Origin: a cyanobacterium endosymbiont of Rhopalodia gibberula | GTDB lineage: Bacteria; Cyanobacteriota; Cyanobacteriia; Cyanobacteriales; Microcystaceae | DNA length: 64,000 nt | Assembly (NCBI RefSeq): GCF_003574135.1 | Contig: NZ_AP018341.1 | Span: 868,001-932,000 of the forward strand | Direction of reading: 5' to 3' | The notes under the pieces: model-generated | What the model saw: the letters and a program-made list of their open reading frames with translations, nothing else | What the model was told of the DNA's origin: nothing | Databases searched by the model: none | Made by a program: the position numbers and the translations under genes | In this document: positions 43,156-51,787 of the stretch, piece by piece | Position numbering within the stretch: the stretch's first letter is position 1 | How the letters are laid out: every line of letters starts with the position of its first letter

Positions 43156-43926
43156 TTTTTATTAATCAATTTATATTATTTTTTACAAAAAAAAATATAA
43201 ATTGAGCGAGAAATTTCAGTTGAATACCTATCTCTTTTTAAGAGATATCTTTCATGCCATATTTCCGTATAATAGATTTGTCTAATTAGTAAAAAAATAA
43301 GCATTAATAAGTATGATTTTTATTGCTTGTATTACCTGTTTTAAAAAATAGTTTCCAATTAGTATTGAAAATATTATTTCAAGTATTACAGAGTGAGGCT
43401 ATGATTCCTCATTAATATTTATTTTTTTTGGTTATCTAGTATAGTTTTTGGTGTTGCTAATGTAATTATTGCCGTTTTCTATTATGTAGTAATCTTTATT
43501 TTAATTCGAAATTACCTGGCATAAGGTAGATAAATTAATAGAAATAATAAAATTACAAAGAAGCATAAAATTACTTATAAATAATTAAAAATTTTAGTTT
43601 AAAATATAGGTACACAAAAATAGAATTATTTAATAAAAAATCGTAATTTCTTATTAAATAATTCTATTTTTGACCTAATAATCAAATCAATAATCAAATT
43701 AGTAATAGTATTTAAACAACTTACTAAGCACAAGTTAATCTAGTATTTTATAATTTTTTTTTAAAAAAAACATTCGTGTATTAATTTTTTATCAACTTTC
43801 GTATCACCATATTTCCTACAATATCAACGTCTAAATATAAGTAACATAGAAATCAGCGAGGGTGAACTAAAAATGTTAGGATTGCTCTAGAAGAAGAAAC
43901 GTGATAAAAAAAGGAACAAACGCTAC
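43156..43926. other. AT-rich spacer before pnp
   Basis: It contains the long hairpin at 43615-43672 and the pnp leader. AAAAAAAGGAAC (about 43907-43917) is the likely pnp ribosome site, 9 bases before the ATG. No coding debris is recognised. Confidence 0.5.
43615..43672. repeat. Perfect 22-bp inverted repeat, 14-nt loop
   Basis: CAAAAATAGAATTATTTAAT (plus AA) at 43615-43636 is exactly complementary to 43651-43672, with a 14-nt loop. Stem and loop lengths are the same as in the hairpin at 5264-5321, but the sequence is unrelated and much more AT-rich. No T-run follows outside the stem. Confidence 0.9.
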
Positions 43927-46083
43927 ATGCAAGAGTTTGATAAGTCAATATCTTTTGACGGACGGGATATTCGGCTCAAGTTGGGACTACTGGCCCCGCA
44001 AGCAGGGGGAGCCGTTTTGATCCAGTCAGGAGACACGGCGGTTTTAGTAACTGCAACAAGAACAGTAGGTAGAGAAGGAATCGATTTTCTTCCTCTAACC
44101 GTGGATTACGAAGAAAGACTGTATGCCGCAGGGCGTATTCCTGGTGGTTTTTTACGACGAGAAGGTCGTCCCCCCGAAAAAGCTATTCTCATTAGCCGCT
44201 TAATTGATCGTCCTCTACGTCCTCTGTGTCCCAACTGGATACGGGACGATATACAAATTATTGCTACGACCCTTTCGATGGATGAAGAAGTTCCTCCCGA
44301 CGTTCTTGCAGTCACAGGGTCGTCGATTGCGATGATTGCCGCAAACATTCCATTCTTTGGTCCAATGGCCGCCGTTAGAGTGGGGTTGATTGGAGATGAT
44401 TTTATTATTAATCCCACCTATCGGGAAATAGACACAGGAGACTTAGATCTCGTAGTTGCTGGAAGTCCCGATGGAGTGGTGATGGTCGAAGCGGGAGCTA
44501 ATCAACTTCCAGAACAAGATATCATTGAAGCAATTGATTTTGGCTATGAAGCAGTTCTGGATCTTATTCAGGCTCAATGGGATGTGATGGAAGCGTTAGG
44601 ACTCGAATTAACTACCGAGGAACCACCGTCAGTGAATGAAGCGGTTGAAGCATTTATCCGCGAGCACGCCTCGGAATCAATTAAAAAGGTATTAACACAA
44701 TACGACCTCGATAAAAATAGTCGAGATAAATATCTTGATGAGATTAAAGAAAGCAAAATTGATAAGGTTATCGCCGAATTACCCAAAGAAGACCCAATTA
44801 AAGTAGCCACCACTGAAGACCCTAAATCTATAGGAAAATTGTACAAAGATTTGACTAAAAAATTAATGCGTTCTCAGATTATTAATGAGGGAGTTCGCGT
44901 TGATGGACGCAAACTTGATGAAGTCCGTCCTATTTCCTCTCAGGTTGGTTTATTACCCCAACGGGTTCATGGAAGTGGTTTATTCAGACGGGGATTAACA
45001 CAAGTACTATCCCTCGCTACTTTAGGAACCCCAGGGGATGCTCAAGATCTCGCTGATGATCTCCATCCCGAAGACGAAAAACGTTACCTTCATCACTATA
45101 ATTTTCCTCCTTTCTCTGTAGGGGAAACCAAACCCATGCGCTCTCCTGGCCGCCGAGAAATTGGACATGGCGCTTTGGCAGAACGGGCGATAACCCCTAT
45201 TCTTCCCCCGAAAGAAGAGTTTCCCTATGTAATCCGTGTGGTATCAGAGGTGCTATCTTCTAATGGTTCTACATCTATGGGATCAGTTTGTGGTTCAACC
45301 CTAGCCTTAATGGATGCAGGGGTTCCTATCACAAAACCAGTTAGTGGTGCAGCCATGGGACTCATTAGAGAAGGAAATGAAGTTCGTATCTTGACTGATA
45401 TTCAAGGAATTGAAGACTTTTTAGGCGATATGGACTTCAAAGTAGCTGGCACTGAGAACGGTATTACTGCCCTACAAATGGATATGAAAATCACTGGACT
45501 GCCTATGGAGGTGGTCGCAAAAGCTATTGAACAAGCTCTTCCAGCTCGATTACATATCCTTGATAGAATGTTAACTACCATTGATAAACCCCGTGCGAAT
45601 CTATCTCCCTATGCTCCTCGTCTACTGACTATGAAAATCGATCCCGATATGATTGGGTTAGTGATCGGACCTGGGGGCAAAACCATTAAAGGTATTACCG
45701 AACAAACTGGTTCTAAAATTGATATTGCTGACGATGGAACCGTAACTATTGCGGCACTCGAAGCCGAAAAAGCTGAGAAAGCTAAGCAAATCATTTATAA
45801 CATGACCCGTAAACTTAATGAAGGTGAAGTTTATGCTGGTCGCGTTACCCGTATTATTCAAATTGGGGCTTTTGTCGAAGTGCTTCCCGGTAAAGAAGGC
45901 ATGATTCATATTTCTCAATTAGCTGAAGGGCGTGTAGGGAAGGTAGAAGATGAAGTCGCTGTAGGCGATGAAGTCGTAGTTAAAGTACGAGAAATCGATA
46001 GCAAAGGCCGCCTTAACTTAACTCGATTGGGCATTCATCCTGATGAAGCAGCAGCAGCCCGTCAAGCGGCAGTTCCTGTCTAA
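43927..46083 (+). CDS. pnp: Polyribonucleotide nucleotidyltransferase (PNPase)
   Basis: Phosphorolytic 3'-5' exoribonuclease of the RNA degradosome. The 718-residue protein contains two RNase PH domains: the first with [20 protein letters not shown] (about 79-98), the second with [19 protein letters not shown] and [20 protein letters not shown]. An alpha-helical linker lies between them. A KH domain follows ([20 protein letters not shown], about 577-596) and an S1 domain ([20 protein letters not shown], about 635-654). The full domain set is present. A hairpin at 46105-46132 follows the stop. In cyanobacteria PNPase also makes poly(A)-like tails. Confidence 0.98.
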   Translation: MQEFDKSISFDGRDIRLKLGLLAPQAGGAVLIQSGDTAVLVTATRTVGREGIDFLPLTVDYEERLYAAGRIPGGFLRREGRPPEKAILISRLIDRPLRPLCPNWIRDDIQIIATTLSMDEEVPPDVLAVTGSSIAMIAANIPFFGPMAAVRVGLIGDDFIINPTYREIDTGDLDLVVAGSPDGVVMVEAGANQLPEQDIIEAIDFGYEAVLDLIQAQWDVMEALGLELTTEEPPSVNEAVEAFIREHASESIKKVLTQYDLDKNSRDKYLDEIKESKIDKVIAELPKEDPIKVATTEDPKSIGKLYKDLTKKLMRSQIINEGVRVDGRKLDEVRPISSQVGLLPQRVHGSGLFRRGLTQVLSLATLGTPGDAQDLADDLHPEDEKRYLHHYNFPPFSVGETKPMRSPGRREIGHGALAERAITPILPPKEEFPYVIRVVSEVLSSNGSTSMGSVCGSTLALMDAGVPITKPVSGAAMGLIREGNEVRILTDIQGIEDFLGDMDFKVAGTENGITALQMDMKITGLPMEVVAKAIEQALPARLHILDRMLTTIDKPRANLSPYAPRLLTMKIDPDMIGLVIGPGGKTIKGITEQTGSKIDIADDGTVTIAALEAEKAEKAKQIIYNMTRKLNEGEVYAGRVTRIIQIGAFVEVLPGKEGMIHISQLAEGRVGKVEDEVAVGDEVVVKVREIDSKGRLNLTRLGIHPDEAAAARQAAVPV

Positions 46084-46104
46084 GGAACAATCCTAAATTC
46101 TAGT

Positions 46105-46132
46105 GTGCAGGTCAACGGCAATTGACCTGTAC
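46105..46132 (+). terminator. Hairpin after pnp
   Basis: GTGCAGGTCAA (46105-46115) pairs with TTGACCTGTAC (46122-46132), 11 bp with one G-T pair and a 6-nt loop, 21 bp past the pnp stop. No U-run follows, so it may stabilise the 3' end or attenuate read-through into the DUF2808 gene rather than terminate. Confidence 0.55.
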
Positions 46133-46164
46133 GGGCAAATTAAACCCCAACTTAGATTTCCCCA

Positions 46165-46719
46165 ATGGGCTACATCAATTTTAAACCTATCTTAGAAATA
46201 GCAAGTATACTAACCCTTAGTGTTTTCCCTAACCTAGCGATGGAATTAGGGAGTGGAACGACTATGTTTAATAAGTCACCTCGTTTAGTTAATGCAATCA
46301 CAACATCGAGTGGCATTAGAGTGAAGGGGGCAAAGTATTACTTCACAATTGAGTTGGGAAATGACGTTGGCGAACCCCTTGAAAAATTAACGCTACAACA
46401 AGTTCAAACAACCCAAGTTATTAACTATTATTTAGACGAAACCTTTGCTTTTGAGGGAGAACCAATTAATCGAGGCAAGTCTTTAACCATTGCTCGTATA
46501 AAGAGAAATTTAGATAATGAAGCTATTACTCTTATCTTTGATAACCCCATTGATCCAGGAACAACTTTTACTGTAGGACTAAAGCCCCAACAAAACCCCG
46601 AATTAGCAGGGGTTTATCCATTCAGTTTTATTGCTTATCCGAAAGGAGAAAAACCTCTGGGGTTATATCTTGGACTCGGTAGACTTCGTTTTTACCAACG
46701 AGGCAATCATTTCCCCTAA
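46165..46719 (+). CDS. DUF2808-domain exported protein
   Basis: The 184-residue protein has an N-terminal hydrophobic segment (about 9-26, LEIASILTLSVFPNLAMEL) consistent with a signal peptide. One DUF2808 domain follows, with ARYYF-like AKYYFTIELGNDVGEPLEKL (about 53-72) and GTTFTVGLKPQQNPELAGVY (about 133-152). This domain is almost confined to cyanobacteria; members are periplasmic or surface-associated, and their function is unknown. It follows pnp by 81 bp and is probably read from its own or the pnp promoter. Confidence 0.82.
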   Translation: MGYINFKPILEIASILTLSVFPNLAMELGSGTTMFNKSPRLVNAITTSSGIRVKGAKYYFTIELGNDVGEPLEKLTLQQVQTTQVINYYLDETFAFEGEPINRGKSLTIARIKRNLDNEAITLIFDNPIDPGTTFTVGLKPQQNPELAGVYPFSFIAYPKGEKPLGLYLGLGRLRFYQRGNHFP

Positions 46720-46778
46720 ATTAGAAAACACTCACATCCCAGATTGGAACAAGAAGATAAAAAACTGTATATATTCAG

Positions 46779-46852
46779 GGCGAACGATGGGACTTGAACC
46801 CACGAATGGCGGTACCACAAACCGCTGCCTTAACCACTTGGCTACGCTCGCC
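46779..46852 (-). tRNA. trnH: tRNA-His (anticodon GTG)
   Basis: A complete cloverleaf reads from 46852 down. It has an extra 5' G (the G-1 that marks tRNA-His), acceptor stem GCGAGCG with CGTTCGC and discriminator C73. The D-stem is GCC/GGC, the anticodon stem GCGGT/ACCGC with loop TTGTGGT (GTG), and the T-arm GTGGG-TTCAAGT-CCCAT. CCA is not encoded. The GUG anticodon is a substrate of Tgt for queuosine. Confidence 0.96.
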
Positions 46853-46953
46853 ATGCGTATTTAGGTGTCAGTATAACATACTTTTTGTTTGTTTCATGAT
46901 CATCGAAATTAAGTTATCCTAATAGTTAAGCAAGTTAAGTAACCAAAAAAGTG

Positions 46954-47346
46954 ATGGAAGCGTTACAATTGGCGAATACCGTCGGAGGAGTTACGTTAGT
47001 TGGAATTGGTGTTTTAATGGTGATAACCAATCCAGGACAGAATGACTATGAACACTATGCTACTGATGCCCTCACTGAATATTTAAAACAAGAAGTTTGT
47101 CCCAAAGCCCCTCAACAATTAGGAGGCTTCTTACAAAGCTATTGTAAAACCCTAATAGATACAGGACGACCTCAAATTGAACAAGTAATTGCTAAAGAGA
47201 CTATTCGGCGAAACTATCTTCTGTTCAGTATCTACGAAACTGAATTGTTGTTGCCTTTTCCAGTCCCCAGTTATGAGTTTGGTACAATAGGTGCTTTCCA
47301 GAAGTTCTATACATACGAGGTTCAGGAATTCCAGAAAAAGCTCTGA
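46954..47346 (+). CDS. DUF4359-domain protein
   Basis: The 130-residue protein has a hydrophobic N-terminus (about 5-25), a signal anchor. A conserved region follows: NPGQNDYEHYATDALTEYLK (about 27-46), C-x13-C spacing around EVCPKAPQ...QSYC, DTGRPQIEQVI and FGTIGAFQKFYTYEV. It is a cyanobacterial family of unknown function. The two cysteines in an exported domain could form a disulfide. The start is the ATG at 46954, one codon after an in-frame GTG. Confidence 0.82.
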   Translation: MEALQLANTVGGVTLVGIGVLMVITNPGQNDYEHYATDALTEYLKQEVCPKAPQQLGGFLQSYCKTLIDTGRPQIEQVIAKETIRRNYLLFSIYETELLLPFPVPSYEFGTIGAFQKFYTYEVQEFQKKL

Positions 47347-47418
47347 ACTATGTATTCCCTAACAGATAACAGTTTATCGTAATCGATCATTCGGATAACT
47401 AGCCTACCCCTTAACTTT

Positions 47419-47973
47419 GTGAATCTTCCTGTTCTTAGCTCCACTTTTTTTCTGACTCTTCTGTTAATGATGGGTCTGTTCTTTTTCATTCGCGCATCTG
47501 CTAAAGATCGCACTGAACAAATCAATTTAACCCCACGAGAGTCTGTAGATCAGCTTTTGAGTAAACTACAAGTATATTTTACTCAACGTGCTTATCACAT
47601 TAGTTCTGTCGATCTTCAACACCAGACTATGACTTTTGAGGGTTTTGTGAGTCCTAGTTGGTTCCTTGCTATCTTTCTGAGTGGGTTAGCGGCCATCGGA
47701 TTATTTTGTTTTTCTTTGGTTCTATCTTTTTTATATCCCTCGTTGACTTTATTGTTTCTGGGACTAGTTTTTTTGTGTCCAGTAGGTGGACTTTTTTATT
47801 GGAAGAAGTCAGGACGTGTCGAAAAAGTCTTGCTCGAGGTTAAAACGATATCAGGGCCTAACCAGTCACAACCAGGTGAGAATATGCAGAGTTTAGTCAT
47901 AGTAACAGCTCATCGAGACGAACTGGCTCAGCTACAAAAAGTGGACTTTTTGAAATCCGCTTGCAATCCTTAA
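47419..47973 (+). CDS. Cofactor assembly of complex C subunit B (CCB2/CCB4-like)
   Basis: Membrane protein of 184 residues related to the CCB factors that attach the extra c-type heme (heme cn) to cytochrome b6. It has an N-terminal TM segment (about 7-23, FFLTLLLMMGLFFFIRAS), the conserved IRASAKDRTEQ junction, and a hairpin of two TM helices (about 81-128). Identification rests on the N-terminal motif and this topology; the family is weakly conserved. If right, it means cytochrome b6f is still built, in line with petE, ccdA and ccs1. The start is GTG at 47419. Confidence 0.75.
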   Translation: MNLPVLSSTFFLTLLLMMGLFFFIRASAKDRTEQINLTPRESVDQLLSKLQVYFTQRAYHISSVDLQHQTMTFEGFVSPSWFLAIFLSGLAAIGLFCFSLVLSFLYPSLTLLFLGLVFLCPVGGLFYWKKSGRVEKVLLEVKTISGPNQSQPGENMQSLVIVTAHRDELAQLQKVDFLKSACNP

Positions 47974-47997
47974 AAAGAAATTACGGTCGAAACGAAA

Positions 47998-48033
47998 CAT
48001 TTCCCAATCTACTTGTGTTTAGAGTGGGAAATG
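47998..48033. terminator. Hairpin between converging genes
   Basis: CATTTCCCA (47998-48006) pairs with TGGGAAATG (48025-48033), extended inward by four more pairs after one A-G mismatch. It lies between the CCB-like gene and the converging DUF3155 gene and probably ends both transcripts. U-runs are weak. Confidence 0.6.
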
Positions 48034-48079
48034 GGATGTTAAACTTCATTAGACGAGAGTCAGCAATCTTGCTTGTTTG

Positions 48080-48409
48080 TTAATGATCACTACCAGCGGT
48101 CATCACTGCGGGAACTCTACTCAGCACAGGAGGCTGGAATTCTCGCAAACTGGGAAAGAGAAAATGATTTTCTTCAACGTACTGGGCACCGAACAAACCC
48201 TTTTCTGCCCAAAAGTATCTATCCGTTGTGTGCTCGTTTCGTTTTACAATCAGCAAAGCCGGAGGTTGGATCCCGACTGCCCCAATATGCTTCCTCGCGG
48301 CTGTTACTGGTTTATCTTCACCACTTTCGATACTATACTGGGGTACAATCTCGAGAATTCTGCGACCTTCTTGACGACGACGACTCTTGCGCTTACGTTT
48401 TCTTGCCAA
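48080..48409 (-). CDS. DUF3155-domain protein
   Basis: Small basic cyanobacterial protein of 109 residues. It starts MARKRKRKSRRRQEGRRILE and continues VPQYSIESGEDKPVTAARKH, VKRNEHTTDRYFWAEKGLFG and AQYVEENHFLFPSL, all nearly invariant in the family. The last 20 residues (after LREF) look family-specific or degraded. Its function is unknown; the Arg/Lys-rich start suggests nucleic-acid or ribosome binding. Several open frames on the opposite strand over the same bases are artefacts of its conserved codons. Confidence 0.9.
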   Translation of the reverse strand: MARKRKRKSRRRQEGRRILEIVPQYSIESGEDKPVTAARKHIGAVGIQPPALLIVKRNEHTTDRYFWAEKGLFGAQYVEENHFLFPSLREFQPPVLSRVPAVMTAGSDH

Positions 48410-48640
48410 CCCGATTACCTCCTATTCTGGATACATGCTGTAATCATAGTTACAAAAGTTGAGGGTATTATATCTGGTTTAACATAGGAAATCAAGAGCC
48501 TTTGTTCGCATTTTAGTAGATTTGTTGGAGTAACAAGGCTTCAATAATCAATATATTCCGCTAAACTTAAGGAAAAATTCCGAAATGATTAAAAATCATT
48601 TTCTTAACAAAACTTTATAGCTTTATGGATTAAATCCCTT

Positions 48641-49951
48641 ATGTCCTCTGCTGCTTACACTTTTATAACACCAAGTAAAGAATTCATTACCTTATGTCGA
48701 GCTCAAACAACGTTGTTAACTCAAGGACTGAAGGCCGATTGGAGTGGGATTTATCTCACCCAAGAAAGAGAAAAAGAAACACATACGAGTTTGATTCCTC
48801 TCTTGTTTTCTCCGCAAAAATGTGAGTTTTACGTCAGCAAGAATGTTAATTTGAGTTTACCTAAAGTCGAAAAATTCCTAAACAGTTCTATCAGTTTACC
48901 GATAGCTAACTCTTTTAAACTATCTAAATCTTTGAAGACTAATTTTGAAGGTAATCACAAAATTATTGATGAGAATAAAACAACTATGAGCAATCCCCAT
49001 CAATTAGTCTTACCCTTGATGTATAAAGATATAGTAGTAGGATTATTAGTAACTCGACGTAAAAATCGTCCATGGCAACAGTCAGAATTGGAACAAATCG
49101 AAACCATTGCTCAAACCCTAGCAATCGCTCGTTTATTAGATAGCCATCAGCAATGGTATCAAGAACAATTGAGTCAACAGCAAACATTACAAAAACAAGA
49201 ACATGAGCGCCTCGATGATTTATTTCATCAGTTGCGTAACCCATTAACTGCCTTACAAATCTTTGGTAAACTATTACTTAAGCGGTTGCATTCAGACGAA
49301 AAAAGTACGGCGATCGTAGAGAGTATTGTGCGGGAAAGTGATCATCTTCAAGAGTTACTCCAAGAATTTGAAGTTGATAAGCAATCTCTCAAAGACGATG
49401 TTGTTACTCTTGATGCTCGGTCAACTCGTTCTTTACCCTCAGAACAATTTCTGTCCTTATCAGCTATCCAGGTTACAGAAATATTAGAACCATTGCTAAC
49501 TTCTGCTAAATCAATCGCCCAGGAAAAATCAATTGAGTTAAAAATCGATATCCTTGAAGACTTACCCTGTATATGGGGAGATCCTCAAGCACTCAGAGAG
49601 GTCTTTAGTAATATCATTAACAACGCTTTTAAATATACACCATCGGGAGGTCAAGTATTTGTACAAGTTGGGTTACTCTCGATGACTAATGGACAAAGTT
49701 ATCAAGGTGTTGTAATTGAAGATACAGGATGCGGTATTCCTATTGAAGATCAAGAACATATTTTTGAGCGTCATTATCGAGGGGTTCAAGAAAAAGGAGA
49801 AATTCCAGGAAGTGGATTAGGTTTGGCAATTGCTAAAGATTTAGTTACTCAGATGCAAGGATTGATTGAACTTGTTAGTCCCACTGATGAAATGCAGAAT
49901 ATGGGGACAAAATTTCTAGTTTGGTTACCTTTAGTTGATAGTTTACAATGA
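48641..49951 (+). CDS. hik2: Hik2 / chloroplast-sensor-kinase-type histidine kinase
   Basis: Soluble sensor kinase of 436 residues. A GAF-like sensor domain (about 5-165) contains a cysteine at position 19 (ITLCRAQTTLLTQGL), the place where Hik2/CSK proteins are reported to hold an iron-sulfur cluster. The DHp domain has the phospho-acceptor His196 in DLFHQLRNPLTALQIFGKLL. The ATPase domain shows N (NIINNAFKYTPSGG), G1 (VIEDTGCGIP) and G2 (GSGLGLAIAKDL). Hik2 and plant CSK couple plastoquinone redox state to gene expression. Everything catalytic is intact. It is 34 bp before queF. Confidence 0.85.
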   Translation: MSSAAYTFITPSKEFITLCRAQTTLLTQGLKADWSGIYLTQEREKETHTSLIPLLFSPQKCEFYVSKNVNLSLPKVEKFLNSSISLPIANSFKLSKSLKTNFEGNHKIIDENKTTMSNPHQLVLPLMYKDIVVGLLVTRRKNRPWQQSELEQIETIAQTLAIARLLDSHQQWYQEQLSQQQTLQKQEHERLDDLFHQLRNPLTALQIFGKLLLKRLHSDEKSTAIVESIVRESDHLQELLQEFEVDKQSLKDDVVTLDARSTRSLPSEQFLSLSAIQVTEILEPLLTSAKSIAQEKSIELKIDILEDLPCIWGDPQALREVFSNIINNAFKYTPSGGQVFVQVGLLSMTNGQSYQGVVIEDTGCGIPIEDQEHIFERHYRGVQEKGEIPGSGLGLAIAKDLVTQMQGLIELVSPTDEMQNMGTKFLVWLPLVDSLQ

Positions 49952-49985
49952 AAGAGTTAAGTAAGTTAAAGAGAGTATTTCAATA

Positions 49986-50414
49986 ATGAATCAAGTTGCT
50001 AATTCTCAATCTTCTAAATCTAAGTCTGATTCTTCAACGATTAGATATGGGGAACGGTTCATTGAAGAAGGGAAATTAATCACTTTTCCTAATCCTCGTA
50101 TAGGTCGACGGTATGACATTAATATTACTTTACCTGAGTTCACTTGTAAGTGTCCCTTCTCTGGTTATCCTGATTTTGCTAACCTTTATTTAACCTATGT
50201 TCCTGATAAAAAAGTGGTTGAATTAAAAGCATTAAAATTGTATATTAATCGTTACCGGGATCTCTATGTTTCTCATGAAGAATCGATTAACCAAATTCTG
50301 GACGATTTTGTAATGGCTTGCGATCCACTAGAAGTAACGTTAAAAGGAGACTTTAATCCTAGGGGAAATATTCATACTGTTATTAAAGTTCGTCATCATA
50401 AACAAAAAAGTTAG
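49986..50414 (+). CDS. queF: NADPH-dependent 7-cyano-7-deazaguanine reductase
   Basis: Reduces preQ0 to preQ1 for queuosine in tRNA, the only known nitrile reductase reaction. The 142-residue protein has the nucleophile Cys56 in TCKCPFSGYPDFANL with Asp63 following, the substrate glutamate in VELKALKLYINRYRD and the HEE triad (SHEESINQI, about 98-106). It is of the short YkvM type. Its product is used by Tgt (24709-25809). It is translationally close to hik2 (34-bp gap), though no functional link between the two is known. Confidence 0.96.
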   Translation: MNQVANSQSSKSKSDSSTIRYGERFIEEGKLITFPNPRIGRRYDINITLPEFTCKCPFSGYPDFANLYLTYVPDKKVVELKALKLYINRYRDLYVSHEESINQILDDFVMACDPLEVTLKGDFNPRGNIHTVIKVRHHKQKS

Positions 50415-50441
50415 AGCTGTAAAAAAATTAGCTTCTTTCTC

Positions 50442-50630
50442 ATGAGAAAATCTCATGTTGGAAAAACTAAGAATTATACTGATGACTCTATGAAGTTAGA
50501 ATTTATTCGATACCCTGTTGGAATTGTGGATGTTTCTGAGATAAAAAATAAGTGTCATGATTATCTGTTCGGGATATATATCTGTATTAATGTAGGAGAC
50601 AAACATAAAATATTAGAGTATTTCGATTAG
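50442..50630 (+). CDS. Short open frame, unrecognised
   Basis: 62 codons from ATG 28 bp after queF, reading MRKSHVGKTKNYTDDSMKLE onward with a DVSEIKNKCHDYLFGIYICI middle. It matches no family I know. Codon use is AT-driven and no ribosome site is obvious. It could be a relic of a larger gene disrupted by the neighbouring transposase, or it could be non-coding. Confidence 0.2.
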   Translation: MRKSHVGKTKNYTDDSMKLEFIRYPVGIVDVSEIKNKCHDYLFGIYICINVGDKHKILEYFD

Positions 50631-50769
50631 GTTGCGTCAGACACAATAAAAGTTGTTTTAATAAAAATCGAGGAGTAGATGTTATCATGCACTGGTAAGG
50701 TGTAACAATTTAGAGTTAACTTTCTTGTAAAAGAGTTAGGCTAGTTGAAAAAGAAAGAATCTAGTTGTG

Positions 50770-51625
50770 AAAGATCTAGGACAGAAACTGTTGAATATAT
50801 CTTAAATAATGGCACTAAGAATATAGCAAGAAGAAATAGAGTAGGTAGACAACAGACTAAAACAACACTCAACTATCTACGTCAAGAATTGCAGGTAAAA
50901 AATCTCAGCCATTGAAACAGTTGGCAATTGATGAGATTGTTGTGACTAAAGGATAAGAAAGTCATCGTACAATAATGGTAGATTTAGATGAAGAAGTAAG
51001 TATAGAATTATAGAAGAAAGAACATCTAAACAAATGGTAAGATAGCTATAAGCTTGAAAAAAAAGTTTTGACCAAGACTCAAAAGGTTGGTCTTAGTCTT
51101 TAGAAATACTCTGATAATGTTGTAAATAAATCCATGCTGTAAGCTGAAGTAGTAGTGGACATACCTGACATGCTTAAATAAGTTAACACTCAATTAGATA
51201 GTCAAAGAAAAACTCTAATATGAGAAGTTAAATGGCTTTAAATACTAGTTAATACAGAAAAAATTTTGTCAGGTTTAAATAAAAGCAAATATGTTTCAAG
51301 TAAAAATGAAGAATATTTAAGCGAAGAACAAAGGACAAAATTAAACAACGTGTATAAAAAAACACCATTCTTCTCAAGAAGACATCGATTAACAGAAACG
51401 AGTAATTTAAAATATTTTCTATAAAAACGTATACTTGGTGTCAGAACTATTGAAATTGGCCGATTGGTGTCAAAAAAACTTATTGATTACACCCAAAAGT
51501 CTCTATGACAATTAGGCTAGGTGTTAAATTGCTAGAAATTATTGTATATTTTTACCAAGGGAAAACTCAAGGGACAGTAGAATATATTAATAATAAATTG
51601 AAGTTGATTAGAAGGAGGGATTAAT
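50770..51625 (+). pseudogene. ISL3-family transposase, decayed
   Basis: Pieces of an ISL3 DDE transposase follow in order. They are TETVEYILNNGTKNIARRNR, LAIDEIVVTKG-stop-ESHRTI then MVDLDE (first catalytic Asp region), and MLEAEVVVDIPDMLK-stop-V (second Asp). The helical VNTQLDSQRKTL, ILSGLNKSKY and LSEEQRTKLNNVY follow, then TQGTVEYINNKLKLIRRR, the third catalytic acid region (VEGINNKLKLIKR in live copies). Many stops and frame slips occur. Terminal inverted repeats cannot be identified. A fragment of another copy lies inverted at 42975-43155. Confidence 0.88.
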
Positions 51626-51734
51626 CTAAAATTTAAATAGTTAAATAGTTAAAGTAAAAGTAAAATCATAAAATACTACTTTTGTTTTAGGTGCCTTATC
51701 TGTTTTAAGTATTTTAGAATATTGGCAATTAACC

Positions 51735-51776
51735 TTTAAGTGAATATTTAATTAACTAATTAAATATTCACTTAAA
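51735..51776. repeat. Near-perfect palindrome, 20-bp arms
   Basis: TTTAAGTGAATATTTAATTA (51735-51754) is exactly complementary to 51757-51776, with only AC between. It lies between the dead transposase and the dead HdrB-like gene, just past the latter's 3' end. It could be that gene's old 3' hairpin, although dead DNA should not keep 20 perfect pairs for long. Confidence 0.85.
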
Positions 51777-51787
51777 AATCTAACCTG

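Noticed and set aside
46631-46864. 77-codon plus-strand frame
   Set aside because: Runs antisense through tRNA-His and overlaps the DUF2808 gene.
48073-48487. Two overlapping plus-strand frames of about 130 codons
   Set aside because: They are antisense to the conserved DUF3155 gene, whose match to its family is unmistakable.
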